DNA of 40,926 bases from Cumulibacter manganitolerans (GCF_009602465.1 NZ_WBKP01000035.1:1-40926); one strand, 5' to 3'. Positions 24,854-32,610 are shown, counted from the stretch's first letter. Numbers and translations: made by a program. Notes: generated by a model from the letters alone, not told the origin.

Positions 24854-25558
24854 CTAGGCACCGGCTGCGATGGCGATCGGCGGAATGACGAAGCCGACGG
24901 CGACCACGAGGGCGATGACGACCGCGACCGTCTTCCACGTGCGGCGAGCGCTCGCGGTGTTGGTCCAGCCCAGCGTCTGCGCCATGCTCCACACGCCGTG
25001 GAACAGGTGCAGGCCGAGCGCGATCATGCCGAGCACGTAGATCAGCACGACCCACCAGACCTGGAAGCTGGCGTGCACGAGCTGGTAGGGGTTGTCGTCG
25101 GCGACCTTGACGTCACTGTTGACGTTGAACTTCACCATGGTGAACTGCAGCAGGTGCCAGATCAGGAACAGCAGGATCGCGACACCACCCCAGCGCATCG
25201 TCGCCGTGCGCAGCCCGGTTCGCGCTGCCTTGGCCGCGACGTAGCGGTTCGGGCGAGCGTGGTTGGCGCGGGCCCACAGCGCGAAGGCGGCATAGAGGTG
25301 GGCGATGACGGCGACGACCAGCAGAGCACGCAGCAGCCACAGCAGTCCGCCGTACGGCAGGATCGGCGTGAACATCGTGCGCAGGTGGTGCGCGTAGTCG
25401 TTGAACGGCTTCTCGCCCCACAGGAGCTTGAGGTTGCCGTACATGTGCAGAAGGACATAGAAGACGAACAGCGCGCCGGACAGTGCCATCAAGAGCTTGA
25501 GGAACACCGTGGTGCGACTGGCCGTGTTCGGTCGCTGGGGAACGGTTGTAGTGGCCAC
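24854..25558 (-). CDS. sdhC: Succinate dehydrogenase cytochrome b subunit
   Basis: This 234-residue protein is the membrane anchor that binds heme and quinone in the actinobacterial Sdh1-type succinate dehydrogenase. Five hydrophobic helices are visible with helix-embedded histidines ([69 protein letters not shown]). A single large anchor replaces separate SdhC and SdhD, as expected for this type, and no sdhD gene is seen. The GTG at 25558 is the start. It is first in the sdhC-sdhA-sdhB operon and is divergent from an oxidoreductase gene, with both promoters in the 124-base gap. Confidence 0.92.
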   Translation of the reverse strand: MATTTVPQRPNTASRTTVFLKLLMALSGALFVFYVLLHMYGNLKLLWGEKPFNDYAHHLRTMFTPILPYGGLLWLLRALLVVAVIAHLYAAFALWARANHARPNRYVAAKAARTGLRTATMRWGGVAILLFLIWHLLQFTMVKFNVNSDVKVADDNPYQLVHASFQVWWVVLIYVLGMIALGLHLFHGVWSMAQTLGWTNTASARRTWKTVAVVIALVVAVGFVIPPIAIAAGA

Positions 25559-25682
25559 GAATTCTTACGCTATCGCTAGCTTCCCTAACGACCTAGCGCA
25601 GGGTTCGCCAAAGCCGTGTGAGATTCGGAACCGTTACCTGCCCGCGCGGGAACAATTCGGCCGCGGAGCGCGTTTCGGGGCA

Positions 25683-26516
25683 ATGGCTCTCCCAGACATC
25701 GGCAAGATCGGCGTGTGGCTGCGCGCCGATGCGGCAACGGCGTCGGCGGCTCGGACCGCCGAGCGCCTCGGCTACGGAGCGGTGTGGATCGGCGGCTCGC
25801 CCAGCGGCGACCTCGAGCACGTGCGCGAGCTGCTCGCGGCGACGTCCATCCCCATCGCCACCGGCATCATCAACGTCTGGGCCTCCCCGGCCGAGCAGAC
25901 CGCGCAGGCGTTCCTCGCGCTGCCCGATGCGTACCGCGAGCGGACCATCCTCGGCGTGGGCATCGGCCACCGCGAGGCGACCGCCGAGTACCGCTCGCCG
26001 TTCGCCACCCTCGAGAAGTACGTCGACGACCTGCTCGCCGCCGGCGTACCGCGCTCGCACGTCGTCCTCGCCGCGCTGGGCCCGCGAGTGATGCGGCTGG
26101 CCGGTGAGCGCACCGCCGGCGCGCACCCCTACTTCACGACGCCCGCGCACACCGCGCAGGCTCGGGAGATCCTCGGGGCCGGCCCGCTGCTGGCGCCCGA
26201 GCAGAAGGTGCTGCTGAACAGCGATCCCGACGAGGCGCGCCGGATCGCGCGGCCGACGGCCAAGCGGTACTTCGGTCTGCGCAACTACGCCGCCATGCTC
26301 AAGCGGTTGGGCTTCACCGACGCCGACCTCGCGGGCGAGGGCAGCGATCGCGCGGTGGACGCCGCCGTCGCGCACGGCGACGTGCACCGGGTGGCCGCCG
26401 TCGTCCGGGCGCACCTGGACGCCGGCGCCGATCATGTGTGCATCCAGCCGCTGGGCGACCTCGAGGCCGAGCTGACGGCGCTCGCCGACGTCCTGCCGGT
26501 GGCCACCCGCGGCTAG
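25683..26516 (+). CDS. LLM-class F420-dependent oxidoreductase
   Basis: The 277-residue protein has the luciferase-like monooxygenase TIM-barrel pattern used with coenzyme F420: an N-terminal GVWLRADAATASAARTAERLGYGAVW strand-helix start (shown in part as GYGAVWIGG), TGIINVWASPAEQTAQAF in the middle, LGVGIGHREATAEYRSPFATL, and a C-terminal GADHVCIQPLGD. These match a probable F420 oxidoreductase subfamily known from actinobacteria; the substrate is unknown. The ATG at 25683 is chosen because the family begins close to the barrel; the frame is open upstream but there it would overlap the sdhC promoter. The ribosome-binding site is weak. A strong hairpin follows. Confidence 0.85.
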   Translation: MALPDIGKIGVWLRADAATASAARTAERLGYGAVWIGGSPSGDLEHVRELLAATSIPIATGIINVWASPAEQTAQAFLALPDAYRERTILGVGIGHREATAEYRSPFATLEKYVDDLLAAGVPRSHVVLAALGPRVMRLAGERTAGAHPYFTTPAHTAQAREILGAGPLLAPEQKVLLNSDPDEARRIARPTAKRYFGLRNYAAMLKRLGFTDADLAGEGSDRAVDAAVAHGDVHRVAAVVRAHLDAGADHVCIQPLGDLEAELTALADVLPVATRG

Positions 26517-26538
26517 GACCCTTCACCCCTGCCCTGAT

Positions 26539-26619
26539 GCGGTGGCTTCCGCCCCGCTATCGGCCCGATAGCGGGGCAGAAGCCACCGCCAGCGGGCCGA
26601 GCGGGGTGGAACCCACCGC
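26539..26619. repeat. Cluster of three copies of a palindrome-forming repeat unit
   Basis: A unit of 27-29 bases beginning GCGGTGG and containing CCCCGCT then CGG occurs three times: once on the plus strand (26539-26567) and twice on the minus strand (26561-26589 and 26593-26619). Copies 1 and 2 overlap head to head and make the hairpin annotated as a terminator. Copy 3 differs from copy 2 at four positions and lacks two bases. The whole array fits the gap between the oxidoreductase and rfbA stops, resembling a REP-type intergenic element. Confidence 0.6.
26541..26587. terminator. Bidirectional hairpin terminator
   Basis: Twenty of 21 positions pair between 26541-26561 and 26567-26587, with one C/A mismatch (26550 with 26578) and a 5-base loop GGCCC. 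It lies between two converging genes, the LLM oxidoreductase (plus) and rfbA (minus). A smaller hairpin, CCCACC/GGTGGG (26612-26617 and 26624-26629), follows on the rfbA side. Confidence 0.8.
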
Positions 26620-26634
26620 GAGAGGTGGGCGGGT

Positions 26635-27519
26635 CTAGCCCTCCGAGGCGCCGAAGGCCTCGGCGACGCGCATCAGGTACTTGCCGTAGTCGGACTTCGC
26701 CAGTTCCGAGCCGAGGTCGTAGCAGGTCTGGGCATCGATGTACTTCATCCGCAGCGCGACCTCCTCGGGGCACGCGATGCGGACGCCGGTGCGGTGCTCG
26801 AGCACCTGCACGAACTGGCCGGCCTCCAGGAGCGAGTCGTGGGTGCCGGTGTCCAGCCACGCGAAGCCGCGGCCGAGGTCGACCAGCCGCGCGTCGTCCC
26901 ACTTCAGGTACTGCTTGTTGACGTCGGTGATCTCGAGCTCACCGCGCGGCGAGGGCTCGAGGTTGGCGGCGATGTCCAGCACCCGGTTGTCGTAGAAGTA
27001 CAGGCCGGTGATCGCGCGGTTGGAGCGGGGCTTCGCCGGCTTCTCCTCGATGGAGATCAACTTGCCCGAGCCGTCCGCCTCCCCGACGCCGTAGCGCTCG
27101 GGGTCCTTGACCTCGTAGCCGAACAGCGTGCAGCCGGCGACGTCCGCCGCCTCGCGCTGCAGCATGCTCGAGAAGCCCTGCCCGTAGAAGATGTTGTCCC
27201 CGAGCACCAGGGCGACCGAGTCGTCGCCGACGTGGTCGCGGCCCAGGATGAAGGCCTCCGCGAGACCGTTGGGCTGGGCCTGCTCGGCGTAGGTCAGGTT
27301 GATGCCCCACTGCGACCCGTCGCCGAGCAGCCGCTGGAAGCTCGGGAGATCGTGCGGGGTGGAGATGACGAGGATGTCGCGGATGTCGGCCAGCATCAGC
27401 GTGGACAGCGGGTAGTAGACCATCGGCTTGTCGTAGACCGGCAGCAGCTGCTTGCTCGACGCCTTGGTGATCGGGTGGAGCCGGGTTCCGCTGCCTCCGG
27501 CGAGGATGATGCCCTTCAT
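26635..27519 (-). CDS. rfbA: Glucose-1-phosphate thymidylyltransferase
   Basis: RfbA/RmlA (294 residues) makes dTDP-glucose from dTTP and glucose-1-phosphate, the first step toward dTDP-rhamnose for cell-wall polysaccharide. The nucleotide-binding [11 protein letters not shown] motif with a following [18 protein letters not shown], the [11 protein letters not shown] segment, [20 protein letters not shown] and the late [14 protein letters not shown] are all as expected, and the length is normal. The ATG at 27519 is used. Other rml genes are not in the window. It lies 32 bases after the YajQ-family gene on the same strand and may be cotranscribed with it. Confidence 0.95.
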   Translation of the reverse strand: MKGIILAGGSGTRLHPITKASSKQLLPVYDKPMVYYPLSTLMLADIRDILVISTPHDLPSFQRLLGDGSQWGINLTYAEQAQPNGLAEAFILGRDHVGDDSVALVLGDNIFYGQGFSSMLQREAADVAGCTLFGYEVKDPERYGVGEADGSGKLISIEEKPAKPRSNRAITGLYFYDNRVLDIAANLEPSPRGELEITDVNKQYLKWDDARLVDLGRGFAWLDTGTHDSLLEAGQFVQVLEHRTGVRIACPEEVALRMKYIDAQTCYDLGSELAKSDYGKYLMRVAEAFGASEG

Positions 27520-27551
27520 GTGCGCGACCCTTCGGTTGGTGTGAGCAAGAC

Positions 27552-28043
27552 CTAGCGGTAGTTCGTGAACTGCAGCGCGACGCCGAAGTCCTCGCTCTTC
27601 AGCAGCGCGATGACCTCCTGCAGCGCGTCCTTCTTCTTGCCCGTGACCCGCAGCTGATCGCCCTGGATCTGGGCCTGGACGCCCTTCAGGCCCGCATCGC
27701 GGATCGCCTTGGAGATCTTCTTGGCCTTCTCCGCGTCGATGCCCTCGATGATCTTGCCAGTCAGCTTGTACCCCTTGCCGGAGGACTGCGGCTCGCCGGC
27801 CTCGAACGCCTTGAGGCTGATGCCGCGCTTGACCAGCTTCTCCTTGAACACGTCCACCGCCGCCTTGATGCGGTCCTCGGTGGAGGAGGCGAAGGCGACC
27901 GCCTCGGTGCCCGACCACTCGATGGTGGTGTCGGTGCCCCGGAAGTCGAAGCGCTGCGCGAGCTCCTTCGAGGCCTGCTGCAGAGCGTTGTCGACCTCCT
28001 GGTGATCGACCTTGCTCACGACGTCGAACGACGGGTCTGCCAT
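27552..28043 (-). CDS. YajQ-family nucleotide-binding protein
   Basis: The 163-residue protein belongs to the YajQ (UPF0234) family. It starts [20 protein letters not shown] and contains [13 protein letters not shown] and [18 protein letters not shown], all diagnostic, ending [12 protein letters not shown] family member in Xanthomonas binds cyclic di-GMP, and others bind RNA or nucleotides; which applies here is unknown. The ATG at 28043 follows a full AGGAGG ribosome-binding site. The next gene on the plus strand is tRNA-Tyr, 81 bases upstream, so this region holds divergent promoters. Confidence 0.93.
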   Translation of the reverse strand: MADPSFDVVSKVDHQEVDNALQQASKELAQRFDFRGTDTTIEWSGTEAVAFASSTEDRIKAAVDVFKEKLVKRGISLKAFEAGEPQSSGKGYKLTGKIIEGIDAEKAKKISKAIRDAGLKGVQAQIQGDQLRVTGKKKDALQEVIALLKSEDFGVALQFTNYR

Positions 28044-28123
28044 CTTGAAATCGCCTCCTGTAGTATGTTTCTCCGGACTGCGGGAGCCAAGTCTACCGAG
28101 GTGGAAGGCTCGCGTTCGTTCAC

Positions 28124-28204
28124 GGCAGGTTGCCCGAGTGGCCAAAGGGAGCTGACTGTAAATCAGCCGCGCAAGCTTCGGGAGTTCAAATCTCTCACCT
28201 GCCA
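28124..28204 (+). tRNA. tRNA-Tyr (GTA)
   Basis: A class II tRNA with a 7-base acceptor stem GGCAGGT/ACCTGCC (28124-28130 and 28197-28203), an anticodon stem-loop GCTGACTGTAAATCAGC giving anticodon GTA, a long variable arm as expected for bacterial tRNA-Tyr, and the TTCAAAT T-loop. The discriminator is A28204 and CCA is not encoded. A terminator hairpin follows directly. Confidence 0.95.
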
Positions 28205-28210
28205 CAGGGA

Positions 28211-28240
28211 AGGGCCCCGATCCGCACGGATCGGGGCCCT
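28211..28240. terminator. Hairpin terminator after tRNA-Tyr
   Basis: A perfect 13-base stem (28211-28223 AGGGCCCCGATCC with 28228-28240) and a 4-base loop lie 6 bases after tRNA-Tyr and 30 bases from the stop of the convergent acidic-repeat gene, so it probably serves both. Confidence 0.85.
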
Positions 28241-28270
28241 CTCTGTGTGCGGCGTGCCGGGACGGCGGCG

Positions 28271-29302
28271 TCAGCTCGAGGGCGTGCCCTCGACCCACTG
28301 GCCGGTGGCCGGGTCGACGTACGCCGAGTCGATGACCGTGCCCGCGCCGTCGGTCAGCACCGCCTGGTCGGCCGTGCCGTCCTCGTCGACGTCGGCGACC
28401 ACCACGTAGTTGCCGTCGGAGGTCTCGACGACCGCCGTGTCGTTGTGGCCGTCACCGTCGAGGTCGTAGGTCGCGTTGAACTCGTACGACTTGCCGTCCA
28501 CCTCCGCGGTGATCACGTCGTCGCTCGCCGGGCTCCCCCCGACCGCGTAGTCCGAGCCGTGGCTGTCGGCGTACGACCCGGCGCTGCCGGCGTCCGAGGC
28601 GCTGTAGTCCGAGGCGCTGGCGGAGTCCGACGATCCGTACTCGGTCGTGGTGGTGGTCGTGGTCGTGGTGGTCGTCTGCTTGTAGTACTCGTCGGAGCTC
28701 GCGCTGGAGTCGGAGGCGTCCGTGCTGCTCGCGTGCTCGTGGTAGTCGCCGTAGGCGGTGCCGGAGTCCGTCGTGTCGAACGACTCGTCGGAGGCACCCG
28801 CCGACGACGCCGGCGCGCTGTCGTCCCACGAGACGGACTGCACCATCGTGTCGGCCTGGCCGTCGCCGTCGGTGTCGGTGGGCGTGTTCACGACCTCGCC
28901 GGACGCGTAGTCCGAGCTGTCGATCTGCCCGTCGCCGTCGGTGTCCACGCCGTAGCTCATCTCGACCTGGTCCGCGAAGCCGTCACCGTTGGTGTCGTAC
29001 TGGTCCATCACGATCACCGTGTCGGCCGCGCCGTCGCCGTCGGTGTCGGCGTTCACCACCACCGACGCGTGATCGGCGACGCCGTCGCCGTCGAGGTCGC
29101 CGTATGTCACGTCCGCCACGCCGTCCGCGACGCCGTCGCCGTCGATGTCGACCGAGTCCCCGTCGCTGATCCCGACGTCGAATCCGTCGGCGGCGACGTA
29201 CTGCGCGTCCCCGCTCGAGGAGTCGTAGCCGGACGGCTGGCCACCGTCGTAGGCGGGATCGGTGCTGTCGAAGCTGGTGTTGTCGTGCTCGAAGGTGTCC
29301 AT
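28271..29302 (-). CDS. Very acidic EF-hand-like repeat protein, function unknown
   Basis: This 343-residue protein is not recognised as a known gene. It carries eight Dx[DN]xDGxxD calcium-loop-like motifs. The first five start at residues 52, 69, 86, 103 and 120, an exact 17-residue period ([45 protein letters not shown]); others start at 143, 280 and 304. A Ser/Asp-rich linker with a run of eleven threonines (residues 210-220) separates two parts. There is no signal peptide, membrane helix or cell-wall anchor, although such motifs are commoner in secreted proteins. The ATG at 29302 follows AAAGGAC. Longer upstream frames cross tRNA genes and are rejected. Calcium binding is inferred from motif only. 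Confidence 0.82.
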   Translation of the reverse strand: MDTFEHDNTSFDSTDPAYDGGQPSGYDSSSGDAQYVAADGFDVGISDGDSVDIDGDGVADGVADVTYGDLDGDGVADHASVVVNADTDGDGAADTVIVMDQYDTNGDGFADQVEMSYGVDTDGDGQIDSSDYASGEVVNTPTDTDGDGQADTMVQSVSWDDSAPASSAGASDESFDTTDSGTAYGDYHEHASSTDASDSSASSDEYYKQTTTTTTTTTTTEYGSSDSASASDYSASDAGSAGSYADSHGSDYAVGGSPASDDVITAEVDGKSYEFNATYDLDGDGHNDTAVVETSDGNYVVVADVDEDGTADQAVLTDGAGTVIDSAYVDPATGQWVEGTPSS

Positions 29303-29517
29303 GGTGCTGTCCTTTGAGAGAAACCGGGGAGGGGAGAGATCTGCATATCCGGCCGGGGCCGGTTCAATGCCGGCGCCGGACGCCGACGGCCGGTACGACG
29401 TGGGACCCGCTGGTGTGGATCCATCGCGAGGGGAATCCTCGATGATCGCTAATCCTGACCGATGCCCACAGGGAAGTCGAGGGCGCGGCATAACGCGGAT
29501 CACAGCCCACCCCGGTG

Positions 29518-29545
29518 TTGCCCGGCGACGCGTTCCGTGTAACCT
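29518..29545 (+). promoter_or_regulatory. Candidate promoter of the tRNA-Thr / tRNA-Met / rpmG unit
   Basis: TTGCCC (29518-29523) and TAACCT (29540-29545) are 16 bases apart and end 29 bases before tRNA-Thr. The match is moderate and no other candidate is closer. The 272-base gap before tRNA-Thr also holds the leader of the acidic-repeat gene on the minus strand, with nothing else recognisable. Confidence 0.35.
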
Positions 29546-29574
29546 CTTATGGTCTGCCTCGCGAGAGTGCAAAG

Positions 29575-29647
29575 GCCCCTTTAGCTCAGTCGGCAGAGCG
29601 TCTCCATGGTAAGGAGAAGGTCTACGGTTCGATTCCGTAAAGGGGCT
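29575..29647 (+). tRNA. tRNA-Thr (GGT)
   Basis: A 73-base tRNA: acceptor stem GCCCCTT/AAGGGGC with discriminator T29647, D-arm TAGCTCAGTCGG, anticodon loop ATGGTAA between TCTCC and GGAGA giving anticodon GGT, and T-arm TACGG-TTCGATT-CCGTA. CCA is not encoded. It is followed by tRNA-Met and rpmG, the order known from M. tuberculosis. Confidence 0.96.
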
Positions 29648-29689
29648 CGGGCATAACCCGACGTGCCGTGGCGTTAGCCATGGTGTCGC

Positions 29690-29762
29690 GGCCGTGTAGC
29701 TCAGTTGGTAGAGCGCACGACTCATAATCGTGTGGTCACCGGTTCAAGTCCGGTCACGGCTA
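29690..29762 (+). tRNA. tRNA-Met (CAT), elongator type
   Basis: A 73-base tRNA with acceptor stem GGCCGTG/CACGGCT (first pair G-T), anticodon loop CTCATAA (anticodon CAT), T-arm ACCGG-TTCAAGT-CCGGT and discriminator A29762. The paired first position argues against an initiator tRNA. A lysidine-type tRNA-Ile with the same anticodon cannot be fully excluded, but synteny with M. tuberculosis metT supports Met. Confidence 0.92.
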
Positions 29763-29801
29763 CCGCAACCTCGAACGACTTTTGATGAAAGAGGCACCGA
29801 C

Positions 29802-29966
29802 GTGGCTTCCACCGACGTACGACCGAAGATCACCCTGGCGTGCCAGGAGTGCAAGAACCGCAACTACATCACCAACAAGAACCGCCGCAACGACCCGGAT
29901 CGGCTCGAGCTGAAGAAGTTCTGCCCGACCTGCCGCGCGCAGCGCGTTCACCGCGAGACCCGCTAG
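29802..29966 (+). CDS. rpmG: 50S ribosomal protein L33
   Basis: L33 (54 residues) is a small zinc-ribbon protein of the large ribosomal subunit. Two CxxC pairs (Cys14/Cys17 and Cys41/Cys44) mark it as the zinc-binding C-plus form; actinobacteria often also carry a cysteine-free copy elsewhere for zinc starvation. The body sequence ([21 protein letters not shown]) is typical. The GTG at 29802 follows AAAGAGG. It lies downstream of tRNA-Thr and tRNA-Met, 39 bases after the latter, and ends before a terminator. Confidence 0.95.
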   Translation: MASTDVRPKITLACQECKNRNYITNKNRRNDPDRLELKKFCPTCRAQRVHRETR

Positions 29967-29986
29967 TCTCGCCGCATCGCTTCGCG

Positions 29987-30016
29987 AGGGCCACGCACCG
30001 ACAGGTGCGTGGCCCT
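29987..30016 (+). terminator. Hairpin terminator after rpmG
   Basis: A perfect 13-base stem AGGGCCACGCACC (29987-29999 with 30004-30016), 4-base loop GACA, lies 21 bases after the rpmG stop and is followed by TCGCTTTG. hadA starts 27 bases downstream, so readthrough or a separate hadA promoter is needed. Confidence 0.75.
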
Positions 30017-30043
30017 TCGCTTTGGGTGGCCTAGGCTGGGACG

Positions 30044-30499
30044 ATGCCGCTTGATTCCAGCTTCATCGGCCGCGAGTACCCGCCGACGGCGCCGTACGAG
30101 GTCGGACGCGAGAAGATCCGTGAGTTCGCCGACGCGATCGGTGACGAGCACCCCGCCTACCGCGACGCCGAGGCCGCCCGCGGCCTGGGGCACCCGGACG
30201 TGATCGCGCCGCCGACCTTCGCGATCGTGGTCGCGATGCCGGTCGTCAACCAGGCGGCCTTCGACCCCGAGCTCGGCCTGGACTACACCAAGGTGGTGCA
30301 CGGCGAGCAGAAGTTCAGCTACTCGCGACCCATCACCGCCGGTGACCGGCTGGTCGGCGTCCTGCACATCGACAACATCCGCAGCGCGGCCGGCAACGAC
30401 ATCCTGTCCGTGCGTGCCGAGGTCGGCACCGAGGCGGGCGAGCATGTCTTCACCTCGACCGGAATGCTGGTCGCGCGAGGAACGGCGGAGGAGAAGTGA
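30044..30499 (+). CDS. hadA: MaoC-like (3R)-hydroxyacyl dehydratase subunit A
   Basis: The 151-residue protein is a hot-dog-fold subunit homologous to mycobacterial HadA (Rv0635), which forms a dimer with HadB to dehydrate 3-hydroxyacyl-ACP in type II fatty acid synthesis. Seen here are FIGREYPPTAPYEVGREKIREFA at the start (MaoC N-terminal domain, shown in part as EYPPTAPYEVG), HPDVIAPPTFAIV, and VVHGEQKFSYSRPITAGD. HadA lacks the catalytic Asp-His pair and shapes the substrate tunnel. The ATG at 30044 is the clear start. The stop overlaps the hadB GTG by 4 bases. Gene order rpmG-hadA-hadB-tRNA-Trp-secE matches M. tuberculosis. Confidence 0.9.
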   Translation: MPLDSSFIGREYPPTAPYEVGREKIREFADAIGDEHPAYRDAEAARGLGHPDVIAPPTFAIVVAMPVVNQAAFDPELGLDYTKVVHGEQKFSYSRPITAGDRLVGVLHIDNIRSAAGNDILSVRAEVGTEAGEHVFTSTGMLVARGTAEEK

Positions 30500-30921
30500 G
30501 CATGCCACGCTACGCGGACGTCGAAGCCGGTACCGAGATCGCGGCGCGCGACCTGCCGATCAGGCGCGCCGACCTGGTCCGGTACGCCGGCGCCTCCGGG
30601 GACTTCAACGTCATCCACTGGAACGAGCGCGTCGCCCGCGAGGTCGGCCTGCCCAACGTGATCGCGCACGGGATGCTCACCATGGCCAAGGCCGCCAACC
30701 TCCTCGTCGAGTGGGCGGGCGACCCGGGCCGCGTCGAGGAGTACGGCGTGCGCTTCGCCAAGCCCGTGGTCGTGCCGGACGACGACGAGGGCGCCACGGT
30801 GACGGTCACCGCGAAGATCGCCAAGAAGCTCGAGGACAACCGGGTCCGCGTCGACATCGAGGCGCGCAGCGACGGCGAGAAGGTGCTCTCGCTCGCGCGC
30901 GCCGTCGTCCGCCTGGACTGA
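30496..30921 (+). CDS. hadB: MaoC-like (3R)-hydroxyacyl dehydratase subunit B
   Basis: HadB (141 residues) is the catalytic partner of HadA. The active-site segment YAGASGDFNVIHW carries Asp36 and His41, the same numbering as in M. tuberculosis HadB when translation starts at the GTG at 30496, which overlaps the hadA stop (GTGA). An ATG at 30502 is an alternative with easier spacing from GGAGGAGAAG. The later IAHGMLTMAKAANLL motif is also conserved. The product would dehydrate 3-hydroxyacyl-ACP in fatty acid elongation. No hadC follows: the gene is 111 bases from tRNA-Trp. Whether this organism makes mycolic acids cannot be decided here. Confidence 0.91.
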   Translation: MSMPRYADVEAGTEIAARDLPIRRADLVRYAGASGDFNVIHWNERVAREVGLPNVIAHGMLTMAKAANLLVEWAGDPGRVEEYGVRFAKPVVVPDDDEGATVTVTAKIAKKLEDNRVRVDIEARSDGEKVLSLARAVVRLD

Positions 30922-30938
30922 GCGCCGCCCCGGGGGCG

Positions 30939-30969
30939 TTGCGCGGCCCGCACCGCTGATGGGTACACT
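30939..30969 (+). promoter_or_regulatory. Weak candidate promoter of tRNA-Trp / secE-nusG
   Basis: TTGCGC (30939-30944) and TACACT (30964-30969) are separated by 19 bases, about 60 bases before tRNA-Trp. The -10 match is good, but the spacing is long and the -35 only partial. Confidence 0.3.
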
Positions 30970-31032
30970 GGCACGCCGGGAGTCGCGGTTGGACTCCTGA
31001 CCTGGCGTGCCCGATGGGCGCCTCGGGGGCGA

Positions 31033-31105
31033 AGGGGTGTGGCTCAATTGGTAGAGCAGCGGTCTCCAAAACCGCAGGTTGCAGGTTCGAGTCCTGTCAC
31101 CCCTG
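31033..31105 (+). tRNA. tRNA-Trp (CCA)
   Basis: A 73-base tRNA with acceptor AGGGGTG/CACCCCT, discriminator G31105, anticodon loop CTCCAAA (anticodon CCA) on a GCGGT/ACCGC stem, and T-arm GCAGG-TTCGAGT-CCTGT. It precedes secE by 44 bases, a conserved actinobacterial arrangement. Confidence 0.96.
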
Positions 31106-31149
31106 CAAGTTCGCAGCATGCACATCGTCGGTAAACGGAAGGCTAGCGA

Positions 31150-31638
31150 GTGGCCAAGGACTCTCAGCGCGATTCGTCGTCGGACGACGAGCGCGAGCTG
31201 GACAACGTCGCCGACGGCACCGACGATCGTGGCGCCGACGACGAGGACGCCGCGCTCCTCGAAGAAGATCTGCACGAGGACGAGGACGACCTCGACGAGG
31301 ACGACGTCGATCTCGACGAGGACGACCTCGACGACGAGGTAGCCGCCGGCGGGTCGACGAAGCGTGGGCGCGCCGCCGCGGCCGCGTCCGCCAGGAAGAA
31401 GGACGCGCCGACCGCGAAGCGCGAGGCGAAGCCGAAGACCAAGAGCGCCGTTCCCGGCGCGGCCCCCGGCTCGTTCCTGCAGCAGGTCGGCAACGAGCTG
31501 TCCAAGGTCGTCTGGCCGACCCGCAAGCAGATGATCACCTACACGAGCGTGGTGCTGGTCTTCGTCGTGGCGCTCGTCGCCGCCGTCTGGGGCTTCGACC
31601 TGGGCGTCGGCAAGCTGATGGACTGGATCTTCGCCTAG
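31150..31638 (+). CDS. secE: Preprotein translocase subunit SecE
   Basis: SecE (162 residues) is the small clamp subunit of the SecYEG protein-export channel. The functional part is the C-terminal 60 residues: the amphipathic FLQQVGNELSKVVWPTRKQM segment and one hydrophobic helix, then a short GKLMDWIFA tail. Before it is a long extension: residues 1-65 are extremely acidic (repeats of DEDDLDEDD type) and about 66-100 are Ala/Lys/Arg rich. The acidic DNA contains three near-identical 15-base units (31279-31293, 31294-31308, 31315-31329). M. tuberculosis SecE is also about 160 residues. The GTG at 31150 follows GGAAGG. Confidence 0.94.
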   Translation: MAKDSQRDSSSDDERELDNVADGTDDRGADDEDAALLEEDLHEDEDDLDEDDVDLDEDDLDDEVAAGGSTKRGRAAAAASARKKDAPTAKREAKPKTKSAVPGAAPGSFLQQVGNELSKVVWPTRKQMITYTSVVLVFVVALVAAVWGFDLGVGKLMDWIFA

Positions 31639-31701
31639 GGCCGCGGCTCTGCAGGCGACCCCCGCCGCCTTCGCGGCATCAACAAGGAAGTGAGCTACCC
31701 C

Positions 31702-32610
31702 GTGGCGCAGGAAGACATCGAGCGCGAGCCTCTCGAGGTCTCGCACGAGTCCGCAGCGTACGACGCGCTGCCGACGGACAACGACATCGACGCCGAGCTG
31801 GAGAGCATTCATCAGCCGGGCAGGGTCGAGATGGTCGAGATCAGTGACGAGTCCGCGACCGCGCAGGACGAGGACGCCGAGGACGCCGAAGCCGAGAGGG
31901 TCGACTCGCAGGACGCTACGGACGACGTCGAGACCCAGGACGAGCCGGTTGCCGAGGCTCCGGTCGCCGAGCAGCCCGTCGACATCGATGCCCCGGTCGA
32001 CGAGGAGACCGAGCTGCGTGAGCGCTCGAAGATCGGTGACTGGTACGTCGTCCACTCGTACGCCGGGTACGAGAACCGCGTGAAGACCAACATCGAGTCG
32101 CGGCGCGAGACCTTCGACATGGAGGACTACATCTACGAGGTGGCCGTCCCCACCGAAGAGGTCACCGAGATCAAGAACGGCAAGCGCGTCAAGGTCAACC
32201 GCAAGCCGTACCCCGGGTACGTGCTCGTGCGGATGGACCTGACGGACGAGTCGTGGAACGTCGTCCGCAACACGCCCAACGTCACCGGGTTCGTCGGGGG
32301 CATGTCGCGCCCGTCGCCGGTTCCGGTGAACGACGTCGTGAAGATGATCATCCGCTCGCAGCCGCAGCCTGCGGAGCAGAACGTCGCCAGCTCGGCCGGC
32401 GAGGCCGCGCTCACCGGACAGGCCGCACCGAAGATCGAGGTCGACTTCGAGGTCGGCGAGTCGGTCACCGTCATGGACGGCCCGTTCGCGACGCTGCCGG
32501 CGTCCATCAGCGAGGTCATGCCCGAGCAGCAGAAGCTCAAGGTGCTCGTCTCGATCTTCGGCCGCGAGACCCCGGTCGAGCTCGGCTTCAACCAGGTCTC
32601 CAAGATCTGA
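31702..32610 (+). CDS. nusG: Transcription termination/antitermination protein NusG
   Basis: NusG (302 residues) binds RNA polymerase and links it to Rho or the ribosome. The NGN domain is [19 protein letters not shown] onward, with [11 protein letters not shown] and [11 protein letters not shown]. The C-terminal KOW domain follows from [19 protein letters not shown] to the end. An acidic N-terminal extension of about 110 residues precedes the NGN domain; Streptomyces NusG has a similar length. The GTG at 31702 (MAQEDIERE) is preferred over the in-frame GTG at 31690 because the ribosome-binding site AAGGAAG (31684-31690) would otherwise overlap the start codon. secE lies immediately upstream. 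Confidence 0.94.
   Translation: MAQEDIEREPLEVSHESAAYDALPTDNDIDAELESIHQPGRVEMVEISDESATAQDEDAEDAEAERVDSQDATDDVETQDEPVAEAPVAEQPVDIDAPVDEETELRERSKIGDWYVVHSYAGYENRVKTNIESRRETFDMEDYIYEVAVPTEEVTEIKNGKRVKVNRKPYPGYVLVRMDLTDESWNVVRNTPNVTGFVGGMSRPSPVPVNDVVKMIIRSQPQPAEQNVASSAGEAALTGQAAPKIEVDFEVGESVTVMDGPFATLPASISEVMPEQQKLKVLVSIFGRETPVELGFNQVSKI

Noticed and set aside
28900-29160. Regular short repeats in DNA resembling a CRISPR or satellite array
   Set aside because: The 51-base periodicity comes from the 17-residue protein repeats of the acidic protein; there are no unique spacers.
29303-29725. 141-codon upstream extension of the acidic-repeat protein
   Set aside because: It would be translated across the antisense of tRNA-Thr and tRNA-Met and lacks the composition of the rest; the ATG at 29302 has AAAGGAC before it.
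28124-29762. tRNA genes as attachment sites of an integrated element
   Set aside because: No integrase, no partial tRNA copy and no change in gene character; the order matches the conserved actinobacterial arrangement.
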